The notes below the pieces were generated by a model, which saw nothing but the letters and a program-made list of their open reading frames with translations, was not told the origin of the DNA and did not search any database. Both the position numbers and the translations under genes were made by a program. Positions 1 through 6,642 of a stretch of 7,058 bases of DNA are shown in pieces. Numbering within the stretch: the first letter of the stretch is position 1; each line of letters opens with the position of its first letter. The stretch comes from Candidatus Zixiibacteriota bacterium (lineage in GTDB: Bacteria; Zixibacteria; MSB-5A5; JAUVRN01): assembly GCA_030597645.1 (NCBI GenBank), contig JAUVRN010000098.1, positions 1-7,058 on the forward strand, given 5' to 3'.

Positions 1-85
1 TAGTCCTCCTGTATCGAGGACGGATTTCCCGAGCAACTCGTACGACACCCCCGTTGTAGTCCTTCCGGCTCCGACACTCGGTCAT

Positions 86-93
86 TAACTTTG
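86..93 (+). promoter_or_regulatory. Candidate Bacteroidota-type -7 promoter element (TAACTTTG)
   Basis: TAACTTTG matches the TAnnTTTG -7 consensus known from Bacteroidota primary sigma-factor promoters. It lies 21 bases before the protease ATG, which would give a transcript with a very short leader. The partner TTG (-33 element) is not well placed: the nearest upstream TTG is at 54-56, about 29 bases away, longer than usual. The match is short and could be chance. Confidence 0.3.
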
Positions 94-103
94 TAGCCCC
101 GCA

Positions 104-109
104 AAGAGG
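104..109 (+). promoter_or_regulatory. Ribosome binding site of the protease gene
   Basis: The purine stretch AAGAGG ends 5 bases before the ATG at 115. It supports this start, which is also followed directly by a typical signal peptide. Confidence 0.55.
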
Positions 110-114
110 CCTGG

Positions 115-3100
115 ATGAAGCCGAACGGATTTGGCGGCCTGTTCCTGGTGGCACTGCTCCTGGTGCCCGTGTCGCTGGCGGCCTATTATCGAGCTGAAGA
201 TGTGCGTCCATCTGAACGTGTCGAGCCGACGCGCATCATCGTCAAACTCCAATCCGACATAGCACCGCACCTGGTGCGCTCCGGCCGGCGCGCCGGGGCT
301 ACCGGTGTGGCGGCGCTTGACGCCGTCGGTGACCGGCTGGGCACTACCGGCTATGAAGAGCTGATTCCGTCACGGACACGTAGCGGGCCTCCCGCACGCC
401 TTCGCAATATAATCGTGATTGATCTGCCCGCGGGCACAGACATGGGCGCGGCCCTGACGGAATACAACGCACTCGACGTCGTAGAGTATGCCGAGGCCGA
501 TCACCTGCTCGAACTGTTGGATGCGCCCGACGATGCGCTCTACTCGTACCAGTGGGGCCTGCACAACATTGGACAGACCTATCCGGAAGTGTTGCGGGTG
601 GAGGGACCGTACAACGACATCCTGATCTACCCGTCGGGCACACCCGATGCCGACATCGATGCTCACGAGGCCTACCTGCAGACTCGCGACCATACGCACA
701 CCGCCATCGTCGCCATCATCGATACGGGCGTCGACTGGCAGCACCCGGATCTGGCCGACCGAATCTGGTCCAACCCGTGGGAGATCCCCGACAACGGCAT
801 CGACGACGACCTCAACGGCTACATAGATGACGAACGCGGCTGGGACTTTTCGGGCAAGGTGCTGCAGATACCGCCTCCCGTGGACGGCGACAAGTACCCC
901 GTCGACCTGGTCGGACACGGAACCCACTGTGCCGGAATCGTTGGCGCCGTGGGGGGCAACGGCGCGGGCATCGCAGGGGTGTCGGAGCACTGCCTGATCA
1001 TGCCGGTGAAAATCTTTCCAACCGCCCTCAACTCGGTGGCGGCTCGCGCCATCGTGTACGCGGCCGACAACGGTGCCGACGTGATCAGCATGAGTTGGGG
1101 CGGTCCGTGGACCAGCCAGGTTCTGGAGGACGCGTTGGAATACGCACGGGCCCGTGGCGTGGTGCTGGTCGCAGCATCGGGCAACGGTGGCACTGAAGAG
1201 GCCCTGTACCCGGCCGCCTATCCGAGCGTGATCGCCGTGAGTGCGTCCAATAGCTCCGATCAGATCACCACCTTCTCGAGCGTCGGCGATCACCTGGACC
1301 TGTGCGCACCCGGCCAGTCCATTCTGTCGATTCGCTCTGCGAGTACCGACATGTACAGCCGCAATGACGAGCCCGGGATCCACATCGTGTCGGAACACTA
1401 CTACCTCGCCTCGGGGACCAGCATGGCGGCACCCTTCGTCGCAGGCGTCGCTGCGGAGTTGCGGACTCTGTCGCCGGGTCTCTTGCCCGAGGCCGTAAGG
1501 GACATTCTCCATAGTACGGCAGATGACATCACCGACCCGTACGGCACAGGCGAGTACCTGGTCGGCTGGGACAAATATAGCGGACACGGCAGGGTCAATC
1601 TCGAGGGTACCCTGGCGAACGCACCGACGGAGCAGGCCGCCATCTACGCACCGCACACCAATGAACTGGTGCAGGGTCTCGTGACCGTGTTCGGTACAGC
1701 CGCATCAGACCGCAGTGAGTCGTACGCACTCGAGTACGGTCACGGCACGGAGCCGTCGGATTGGAGCACGATTACGTCCGGTGCCGCGTCCATTACCGAT
1801 GGCGTGCTCGGTACCTGGGCAACCGACTCGCTGAACGGGCAGTACATGCTGCGGCTCCGCGTCGGGGCTGCCCACGTCGCTCGTGTAGCCGTCTTCATTG
1901 CCAACCGGACAGTGGCATCCATCGATTTTCCCGCGCCTGGAGATACGATTGAAGCATGGACGGAAATCAGGGGCACGGCCAACGGCGTCGACTTCGAATC
2001 GTACCACGTCGAATTCAGCGAAGGCTGGCCCGGTGAACCATGGCACCTGATCGACGAGCGCAGCTCGCCGGTCGTGGCCGGACGCCTGGCCACGTGGTCG
2101 GCCGGGGATAGGCCCGAGGGTACGTACGCCCTCCGGCTCACGGTCTTCAGCCGCGACGGATCCTATGCCGCCGACTCCTGCCCCATCTATCTGCGTTCGC
2201 CGTTTGCCAGTGCATCGGCCTGGAAGAGTCCACTCCATGCGACCGGACCGGCGTTGCTCGCCAATGTCGGCGACTTCAATGATGACGATCGACCGGATAT
2301 TGTCATCGGCACCACCTCCGGAATCCAGTTCTTTGATCCCGTCGGCGGCGGTGTGCAGCCCGACATGCCAGACGTATCCGCCGTGGGCGCCTGTCAGACA
2401 CCCGTGACAGTGGGCGACCTGGACGGGGACGGTCGGGACGATTTCGTCGCGGTGTCAGACGACGGCCTGCTGTACGGCTTTCCGTCGAGCGAACAGCCCT
2501 TTGTCGCCTCGGTCCCGTTGCCTCCGCTGGTGGCCGCGCTTCGGGACATGGAAGGATTCAACGCACCGTCGCTGTTTCTCCAGGACATCGACGGCGACAA
2601 CCGGGATGAGATTCACTACTATCCCGGCTGGAGCACGAGCTCATCCGGGAACCACTACGTGTTCGAGGCCAGCGGCACACTCCAACGCACCCTGGTGAGA
2701 GGCCGGTTCGCTCCCCACGACGAATTCGTCGCATACCTTCCTGCAGACCTGGACGGGGACGGCCAGAGTGAATTGTACCTGGCCTCCAGCCGGCTTTACC
2801 ATCTCAGCGCCGACGGTGTCGTGGAGGATAGCGTCGACCTCTACATCGACTCGGCGGCCCAACCCGTCGCGGTCAACCTGTCCGCCGTCGACATAGACCA
2901 AGACGGCATCCATGAGCTGATCGTCCTGGTTACCAATCAGGTGACCGGCGGGACATTCAGCCTGTTCGCCTATGATGCCAACCTGGCACTCCGTCCCGGG
3001 TGGCCGCACGCCACCGGGATCCCGTACTATTGGACGCCATCCGATCCGATCTTTGCCGACATCGATCGCGACAGTATTCCGGAGTACTTCATCACCTGGT

Positions 3101-5814
3101 TCGACTTCGAGCTGGGCCGCCTGAGCGGCTGGCGACTCGACGGTACGCCCCTGTCCGGACTCTCTGCGCATCCGGTTCTCGCCAGCTCGTCCAAGCCCGC
3201 CAAGCTCCGTGCGCCGGTGGCGGCCGACTTCGACGGCGACGGCAATATCGACCTGATGGCGTCCGCCACTGAGGACATCTATCTGACGTACCCGGTCGAA
3301 CGCCTCATCGCGTGGGATCATGAGGGTCAGATGCTGTCCGGCTGGCCCATCATCACGGAGCTCAACCGGCCCCTGGCGGGGTCGGGCTGGCGCTACACCA
3401 CCTCGATCGGAGATCTCGATCGGGACGGACGCACGGACGTGCTGGCCACGACGTCCGAGAACAACCTGGTGTTCGTCAATATCGACGGCGCACCGTTCGA
3501 CCCGGATCGCGTACCCGTGCCGATGTGGCGATACAACCACCGGCTCAACGGCTGGGCGCCCCGTGCCCACCCGTTTGAAATCGTGGCCGTATCCCCGACC
3601 CGAATCCAGCCCCGAGTCCCCCTCTCCACGGCCATCGTGCTGGCCTTTAGCCGCTCCATCGACCCGGCGACCCTGAATGCCGGGACCGTACATGTAACGG
3701 GTTCGATAAGCGGTGCCCACGACGGCTCGATCATCTACGACGACGCCTCACGCGCGGTGCGATTCGAGTCGAGTCGCTCGTTTGTACGGGACGAAATAGT
3801 CACCGTCCGACTGGCTCAGAATATCCGATCCGTCGACGGCACGGCGATGCCGCGTGACTTCACTACTTCGTTCACCGTCTACGCGCAGATACCGGAGGTT
3901 ACAGACGTCACACCCGTGGCCACCCGGTCGGACATCGATTTCAGCACCGTCATCACGGCACGATTCAATATACCGCTCGATCCCACGTCGGTGTCCGACT
4001 CGAGCGTCCTGGTGACCGCGGAATACAGCGGTCTACACACCGGGACGACCGCCTACGATGCCAACTTTCGGACCATTCGCTTCCGACCCGATACCGACTT
4101 TTGGCCCGCCGAGCGAGTCACGGTAGAGCTGGCCGCCAGTCTTCGCACATCGATCGGCATCACCATGGGTACCCGGTACCGGTGGACGTTCGAGACCAGG
4201 AAACCAGAAATCGTGGCGATCGGCCCGACGGCCCACGCCGTCGGTGTGCCGCGTTTCTCGTATGTCACGGCCCGTGTCGACGGTGACATGCCGGCTCGAA
4301 CCATACACGACAGTGCCATCGTCGTGCATTCGTCGGTCACGGGGCGCATTCCGGGAAAGGTGGGATATATCCCCTCCACCAAAACGCTGAGATTCACGGC
4401 GTCCGGGGCCGATCGACTGGGCGATCGCATCCGCGTCGCCGTACCGTTCCTGCAGAAGGTATGGGACTTCACGGTCACCGCCCGCCCTGTGTCCGCCGGC
4501 TTCAGACCTCCCGAGATCATTGCGCCGGGTGGGACTACCGGTGCGGTAGCCGCAGGCGATCTCAACGGCGACGGACACCTCGACGTCTGTATCCCCGCTG
4601 GCGATGCGATTCGCGTTCTCTGGAATGATGGGACCGGCGGCTGGTCCGCGGACTCGGTGACGGGAATCGGCGCGATCCAGGAACTGATGGCGATTGACTT
4701 CGACGGAGACGCAGACATGGACCTGGCAGCCGTGGATCTGGCCGCCGGGAAAGTACACATCCTGCTCAATGACGGGACCGGGTCCTTTTCCCTGCTCCAC
4801 TCGTTTGATGCACCCGGCATGCAATCCGTAGTCGCGTCCGACTTCGACGGAGACGGGGACTTCGACCTCTGTTTCTCGAAGGGTCATCTGGAGACGGCAC
4901 CGCTGTGGTTGAACGACGGCCACGGTGTCTTTCGGGCCGGACGACTTCCCGCGTCACTGGTGCCGCGCCCTCGCGTGCTTGCCACCGATGCAGACGGCGA
5001 TCTTGACGTCGATCTGTTGGTTGCAGATTCCGCACACCGGCTTCACGCTCACCCAAATCACGGCAACGGCACATTCGGCGCCGGTGCACAACTCGAAGTA
5101 TTCATCCGGTCGGAACGGGTTCTCAGCCGGGACCTCGATGGTGACGGCGACCTCGACCTGGCGACCCTCGATGCCAGGGGAACCATCACCGTGTATTTCA
5201 ACGACGGCACCGGCGGACTCACCGCCGATTTCAGCGTAGCAGTGGAATCGAGTGGGGAGGTGTTCGCGGCTGCGGACCTTGACGGAGACGGAGACGAAGA
5301 TCTGATCAGCATCGGCGAGAAAGCGGATGCACTGCATATAGCGTGGAATGTGGGTGACGGCACGTTCGGATCGCACACCATCCACACCATCGATGATTCG
5401 ATCACATCGGTGACGGCTGCGGATTTCGACAGCGACGGTGACATGGACTTGATCGCGGCCGGTGTGCGCGCCGTGTGGCTGCTGGTCAACGACGCCGCCA
5501 GTGCCGTGCACGAGCATGAAGGGCCGGCCGTGCCGCGAGCCTACGAGCTGGAACCCAACTTTCCTAACCCGTTCAATCCGGTAACCACGATCGAATTCGC
5601 CGTGCCCGAGCCGGCGCAGGTCCGGCTCGATATCTTCAACGTCCTGGGGCGTCGCGTCGTGACGCTCGTAGACGCTCCGATGCAGGCCGGCTTCCACGAG
5701 CGGACATGGGACGGGCGGACCGCCGATGGGGCACCGGCACCATCGGGTATCTACTTCTATCGCCTTCGGGCAGGTGCGTTCAGCGCCACGCGCAAGATGA
5801 TCATGCTCAAATGA
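115..5814 (+). CDS. Secreted multidomain subtilisin-like serine protease (S8) with FG-GAP/VCBS repeats, Ig-like domains and C-terminal sorting domain
   Basis: Predicted exported endopeptidase of 1899 residues. Residues 1-22 form a signal peptide (Lys2, hydrophobic core, SLA-A cleavage site). Residues about 40-130 resemble an inhibitor-I9-type prodomain (RIIVKL near 40-45, EYAEAD near 124-129). The catalytic domain (about 143-502) has Asp203 in DTGVD, His268 in HGTHCAGI, oxyanion Asn357 in ASGNGG and Ser436 in GTSMAAPFVAGV, so it should be active. An Asp-rich loop (about 227-239) is typical of this subtilase group and may bind calcium. Two beta-sandwich repeats follow (510-583, 603-692), then eight FG-GAP-like repeats (about 712-1112), three SbsA-type Ig-like domains (about 1153-1460), seven VCBS-type repeats (about 1478-1782) and a sorting/FlgD-like tail (1810-1899). 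By family knowledge it would act outside the cell or at its surface on proteins or peptides; the substrate is unknown. ATG 115 is chosen for its RBS and signal peptide. No frameshift or internal stop is seen, and no neighbour looks co-transcribed. Confidence 0.95.
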   Translation: MKPNGFGGLFLVALLLVPVSLAAYYRAEDVRPSERVEPTRIIVKLQSDIAPHLVRSGRRAGATGVAALDAVGDRLGTTGYEELIPSRTRSGPPARLRNIIVIDLPAGTDMGAALTEYNALDVVEYAEADHLLELLDAPDDALYSYQWGLHNIGQTYPEVLRVEGPYNDILIYPSGTPDADIDAHEAYLQTRDHTHTAIVAIIDTGVDWQHPDLADRIWSNPWEIPDNGIDDDLNGYIDDERGWDFSGKVLQIPPPVDGDKYPVDLVGHGTHCAGIVGAVGGNGAGIAGVSEHCLIMPVKIFPTALNSVAARAIVYAADNGADVISMSWGGPWTSQVLEDALEYARARGVVLVAASGNGGTEEALYPAAYPSVIAVSASNSSDQITTFSSVGDHLDLCAPGQSILSIRSASTDMYSRNDEPGIHIVSEHYYLASGTSMAAPFVAGVAAELRTLSPGLLPEAVRDILHSTADDITDPYGTGEYLVGWDKYSGHGRVNLEGTLANAPTEQAAIYAPHTNELVQGLVTVFGTAASDRSESYALEYGHGTEPSDWSTITSGAASITDGVLGTWATDSLNGQYMLRLRVGAAHVARVAVFIANRTVASIDFPAPGDTIEAWTEIRGTANGVDFESYHVEFSEGWPGEPWHLIDERSSPVVAGRLATWSAGDRPEGTYALRLTVFSRDGSYAADSCPIYLRSPFASASAWKSPLHATGPALLANVGDFNDDDRPDIVIGTTSGIQFFDPVGGGVQPDMPDVSAVGACQTPVTVGDLDGDGRDDFVAVSDDGLLYGFPSSEQPFVASVPLPPLVAALRDMEGFNAPSLFLQDIDGDNRDEIHYYPGWSTSSSGNHYVFEASGTLQRTLVRGRFAPHDEFVAYLPADLDGDGQSELYLASSRLYHLSADGVVEDSVDLYIDSAAQPVAVNLSAVDIDQDGIHELIVLVTNQVTGGTFSLFAYDANLALRPGWPHATGIPYYWTPSDPIFADIDRDSIPEYFITWFDFELGRLSGWRLDGTPLSGLSAHPVLASSSKPAKLRAPVAADFDGDGNIDLMASATEDIYLTYPVERLIAWDHEGQMLSGWPIITELNRPLAGSGWRYTTSIGDLDRDGRTDVLATTSENNLVFVNIDGAPFDPDRVPVPMWRYNHRLNGWAPRAHPFEIVAVSPTRIQPRVPLSTAIVLAFSRSIDPATLNAGTVHVTGSISGAHDGSIIYDDASRAVRFESSRSFVRDEIVTVRLAQNIRSVDGTAMPRDFTTSFTVYAQIPEVTDVTPVATRSDIDFSTVITARFNIPLDPTSVSDSSVLVTAEYSGLHTGTTAYDANFRTIRFRPDTDFWPAERVTVELAASLRTSIGITMGTRYRWTFETRKPEIVAIGPTAHAVGVPRFSYVTARVDGDMPARTIHDSAIVVHSSVTGRIPGKVGYIPSTKTLRFTASGADRLGDRIRVAVPFLQKVWDFTVTARPVSAGFRPPEIIAPGGTTGAVAAGDLNGDGHLDVCIPAGDAIRVLWNDGTGGWSADSVTGIGAIQELMAIDFDGDADMDLAAVDLAAGKVHILLNDGTGSFSLLHSFDAPGMQSVVASDFDGDGDFDLCFSKGHLETAPLWLNDGHGVFRAGRLPASLVPRPRVLATDADGDLDVDLLVADSAHRLHAHPNHGNGTFGAGAQLEVFIRSERVLSRDLDGDGDLDLATLDARGTITVYFNDGTGGLTADFSVAVESSGEVFAAADLDGDGDEDLISIGEKADALHIAWNVGDGTFGSHTIHTIDDSITSVTAADFDSDGDMDLIAAGVRAVWLLVNDAASAVHEHEGPAVPRAYELEPNFPNPFNPVTTIEFAVPEPAQVRLDIFNVLGRRVVTLVDAPMQAGFHERTWDGRTADGAPAPSGIYFYRLRAGAFSATRKMIMLK
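1642..2190 (+). repeat. Two tandem beta-sandwich repeats after the protease domain
   Basis: Within the protease gene, residues 510-583 and 603-692 share the same skeleton: I-x-x-P, then a turn and a GTA motif, a Y-x-[LV]-E-[YF] strand, a Gly/Pro/Trp-containing loop, a V-x-G-x-L-x-T-W strand and a final G-x-Y-x-L-R-L strand. Copy one has YALEYGHG and YMLRLRV; copy two has YHVEFSEG and YALRLTV. Such modules often follow the catalytic domain in large FCB-type subtilases. Their function is unknown; a spacer or binding role is inferred. Confidence 0.65.
2248..3450 (+). repeat. First FG-GAP/VCBS-like repeat array (eight units, likely beta-propeller)
   Basis: Eight Asp-rich loops of the D-x-D-x-D-G-x-x-[DE] type start near residues 720, 768, 824, 878, 926, 982, 1038 and 1100 of the protease, about 48-62 residues apart. 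These resemble integrin-alpha FG-GAP / VCBS calcium loops. Several are atypical: DGDNRDE, DQDGIHE and DRDSIPE end in Glu or lose the central Gly, and the first reads NDDDRPD. By family knowledge seven or eight units close into a beta-propeller used for protein or glycan contact. The propeller is inferred from unit count and spacing. Confidence 0.75.
3571..4494 (+). repeat. Three tandem SbsA-type Ig-like (Big_5-like) domains
   Basis: Residues about 1153-1257, 1258-1362 and 1363-1460 of the protease each begin with an [EV]-I/V-x-x-[VI]-x-P strand. The first two continue with a strand like AIVLAFSRSIDPATL or VITARFNIPLDPTSV, a V-x-V-T-[GA] segment, a Y-D-x-x-x-R-x-[VI]-R-F strand and a V-T-V-[RE]-L strand. 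This is the pattern of SbsA Ig-like domains of secreted and S-layer proteins. The third copy is more divergent: the D-P-x-[TS] segment is replaced by DGDMPARTI and its end is shortened. They probably act as a spacer between the two repeat arrays. Confidence 0.7.
4546..5460 (+). repeat. Second VCBS/FG-GAP repeat array (seven canonical calcium-loop units)
   Basis: Seven loops begin near residues 1482, 1528, 1576, 1625, 1673, 1721 and 1770 of the protease, with a very even period of 46-49. Most are canonical calcium loops such as DFDGDGDFDL, DLDGDGDLDL and DLDGDGDEDL; the fourth, DADGDLDVDL, is altered. Units carry the linking motif N-D-G-T-G-x-[FWL] (for example LLNDGTGSF) typical of VCBS repeats. 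Seven even units suggest a seven-bladed calcium-binding propeller; that fold is inferred. Confidence 0.8.
5542..5811 (+). other. C-terminal type IX secretion sorting / FlgD Ig-like domain
   Basis: The last 90 residues of the protease (1810-1899) hold YELEPNFPNPFNPVTTIEF, the classic opening of type A sorting domains of the type IX secretion system. Then come a DIFNVLGRRVVTL strand, a TWDGRTADG segment, PSGIYFYRL, and the basic end ATRKMIMLK. The W-D-G-R…G-x-Y-x-Y-R-L half also resembles FlgD Ig-like domains. In T9SS organisms this domain directs export through the outer membrane and is usually cut off. Whether this host has T9SS cannot be judged from the window. Confidence 0.8.
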
Positions 5815-5897
5815 TGTGGATCTGGCTGTGGCCAATGTCCGCACCTGAGAGCGAACAAACTGCCTCCTAACGCCAGCCGAACCGGGTTGAATGGCGG
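5815..5897 (+). other. Gap after the protease gene, with a hairpin
   Basis: No gene is seen. AACGCCA at 5869-5875 pairs with TGGCGGTT at 5892-5899 with one bulged G; an inner AAC/GTT stem (5880-5882 with 5886-5888) caps it. It could end transcription of the protease gene, but no T-run follows and its right arm touches the -35 box of the tRNA promoter. A 7-base inverted pair, GTGGATC at 5816-5822 and GATCCAC at 5903-5909, is too far apart to weigh much. Confidence 0.35.
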
Positions 5898-5926
5898 TTG
5901 ACGATCCACTTCGGGGTGCGTAGTAT
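5898..5926 (+). promoter_or_regulatory. Promoter of the tRNA-Lys gene
   Basis: TTGACG at 5898-5903 matches the -35 consensus at five of six bases. TAGTAT at 5921-5926 is a 4/6 match to the -10 box, with an ideal 17-base spacer. An overlapping TATAGA at 5924-5929 would give a 20-base spacer and is less likely. Transcription would start near 5933, about 20 bases before the mature tRNA. Confidence 0.6.
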
Positions 5927-5953
5927 AGATGCCCCATTCAGAAACTGTGGTGT

Positions 5954-6028
5954 GGGGGTGTAGCTCAGTGGTAGAGCATCTGCCTTTTAAGCAGGTGGTC
6001 GAAGGTTCAATCCCTTCCACCCTCACCA
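5954..6028 (+). tRNA. tRNA-Lys (anticodon UUU)
   Basis: A complete cloverleaf can be drawn. The acceptor stem is GGGGGTG (5954-5960) with CACCCTC (6018-6024), all paired with one G-U. The D stem is GCTC/GAGC around AGTGGTA. The anticodon stem is TCTGC/GCAGG around CTTTTAA, with anticodon TTT at 5986-5988. The variable loop has 5 bases, and the T arm is GAAGG-TTCAATC-CCTTC. The discriminator is A6025, as expected for lysine tRNAs, and the CCA end (6026-6028) is encoded in the DNA. It would read AAA and AAG codons. It stands alone with its own promoter. Confidence 0.97.
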
Positions 6029-6040
6029 TGTCTCCGCGGA

Positions 6041-6068
6041 GGGAGCACTCGCTCTCATTTCGCTCTTT
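6041..6068 (+). terminator. Candidate terminator downstream of tRNA-Lys
   Basis: GGGAGC (6041-6046) pairs with GCTCTC (6051-6056) over a 4-base ACTC loop (six pairs, one G-U), followed by ATTTCGCTCTTT, which is T-rich but interrupted. The palindrome CTCCGCGGAG (6032-6041) overlaps its left arm. Position just after the tRNA suits a terminator, but the broken T-run makes it weak. Confidence 0.4.
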
Positions 6069-6295
6069 ACTGGCGATGGAGCTCGGGCCGGCGCCCTGTC
6101 CATGGGTCCTTCGAGCCCGCCGGCTCTACGGTGCCTCGCCCGGCAACCGCCGGAGCCCATGGCGAGAGGGCAATTGCATCAGAGCCAGGTGCAGAGAGCC
6201 TGTGATCCCCAGGTCAAGAAAACAGGGAGGACGGAGGGCCTTTTCGCGGGTATCTTATTTGTGGGCCGCCGGACTGGGAGAAGAGCAGAAGACAG
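6069..6295. other. Gene-free, hairpin-rich interval between tRNA-Lys and the small membrane ORF
   Basis: No convincing coding frame is present; the frames crossing it run through the tRNA or lack a ribosome binding site and any family resemblance. Several stems can be drawn: GAGCC/GGCTC at 6113-6126, CCGGC/GCCGG with an AACC loop at 6140-6153, an enclosing CTCGC/GCGAG at 6135-6166, and CAGG/CCTG near 6186-6202. It may be the leader of the small gene, an unknown RNA, or GC-rich sequence folding by chance. I checked by eye for tmRNA, RNase P RNA, SRP RNA and the SAM and cobalamin riboswitch cores and recognised none. Confidence 0.3.
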
Positions 6296-6517
6296 ATGAA
6301 CTGGCCGCTATTTGACACAGGAATCGCACTGGCGGCGGTCGCGTTTGCCGCGCCACTGGTTGTGCGCTTCAACTTCTGGATCTACAGAACCACCGGCCTC
6401 ATCCGCCGGACGCCTGGCTGGGAGCTGCAACGGCAGCGCTGGACTCAATCTGTACGCACCGGTTGCGCCATCGCCGCGATCGTATTCATGACCCTGGGCA
6501 GTGGCATTCTCAACTAG
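6296..6517 (+). CDS. Small hypothetical membrane protein, two predicted helices
   Basis: A 73-residue product I cannot assign to a family. Residues about 8-30 (Ala/Val/Leu/Phe-rich, ending in FNFWIY) and about 55-72 (CAIAAIVFMTLGSGIL) look like two membrane helices. A basic, polar link of about 25 residues joins them (RTTGLIRRTPGW then QRQRW), and would probably face the cytoplasm. ATG 6296 is the only usable start: the frame is open back to a TGA near 6201 but has no ATG, GTG or TTG in between. The ribosome binding site is weak, a purine-rich GGGAGAAGAGCAGAAG with its best core 8-15 bases upstream. No clear promoter was found; TATCTT at 6251-6256 has no good -35 partner. It converges on nrdJ and shows no functional link to it. 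Hydrophobic pattern and clean start favour a real gene, but at this length chance remains possible. Confidence 0.55.
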   Translation: MNWPLFDTGIALAAVAFAAPLVVRFNFWIYRTTGLIRRTPGWELQRQRWTQSVRTGCAIAAIVFMTLGSGILN

Positions 6518-6524
6518 TGTCCCA

Positions 6525-6600
6525 AGACGTAAGAGAAGGGGTCAGACCCGGTGCGAGTAATTCCGGGTAAGCGATTTGTGCCTGACCCCCCCTTCCGTCT
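6525..6600. repeat. Nested inverted repeat, likely REP/MITE-like palindromic element
   Basis: GGGGTCAG at 6538-6545 pairs perfectly with CTGACCCC at 6582-6589. Inside it ACCCGG (6546-6551) pairs with CCGGGT (6563-6568) around an 11-base loop. An outer AGACG (6525-6529) faces CGTCT (6596-6600). The GGGGTCAGACCC…GTGCCTGACCCC pattern resembles, from memory, dispersed palindromes linked to REP-associated (Y1-type) transposases in many bacterial genomes; no transposase lies in the window. It sits between two convergent genes, a typical place for such elements, and could also help stop transcription from both sides. Confidence 0.6.
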
Positions 6601-6642
6601 AACAGGTACCGTCTACCTCAAGGTTCCGGGAAACATTCAAGG

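Larger units (their letters stand above)
1..114. other. Leader region upstream of the protease gene
   Basis: No gene is supported here. The left edge has a short stem-loop: GTCCTC at 3-8 pairs perfectly with GAGGAC at 16-21 around a 7-base loop. It has no T-run after it, so it is only a weak candidate for the terminator of a gene lying to the left. The rest carries the promoter-like element and ribosome binding site listed separately. A 61-codon minus-strand reading frame at 85-270 mostly overlaps the protease signal-peptide region and looks like a shadow. Confidence 0.4.

Noticed and set aside
370..1656. Minus-strand open frame of 428 codons, plus other long minus-strand frames within 1705-5937
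   Set aside because: They lie opposite the protease gene, whose domains and catalytic motifs are unambiguous. Long antisense frames are expected from its GC-rich codon use, and the translations show no family motifs.
5866..5905. Possible integron attC-like site (CCTAACGCC…GGCGGTTGACG)
   Set aside because: The outer boxes do not match RYYYAAC and GTTRRRY, there is no cassette or integrase nearby, and the right arm is part of the tRNA promoter.
5954..6028. tRNA-Lys 3' end as an integration site for a mobile island
   Set aside because: No second copy of the tRNA 3' end and no integrase are seen in the downstream kilobase.
5757..6029. Minus-strand frame of 90 codons starting MVRVEGIEPSTTCLKGRC
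   Set aside because: It is the antisense translation of the tRNA-Lys gene; EGIEPSTTCLKGRCSTTELH is a common annotation artefact.
6113..6202. SAM or cobalamin riboswitch suggested by CCCGGCAACC and AGCCAGGTGCAGAGAGCC
   Set aside because: Only fragments resemble the consensus cores; their order and the remaining conserved bases do not match, and the downstream gene is not a known target.
5929..6315. Plus-strand frame of 128 codons starting MPHSETVVWGCSSVVEHL
   Set aside because: It reads straight through the tRNA-Lys gene; CSSVVEHLPFKQVVEGSIPS is a well-known false translation of tRNAs.
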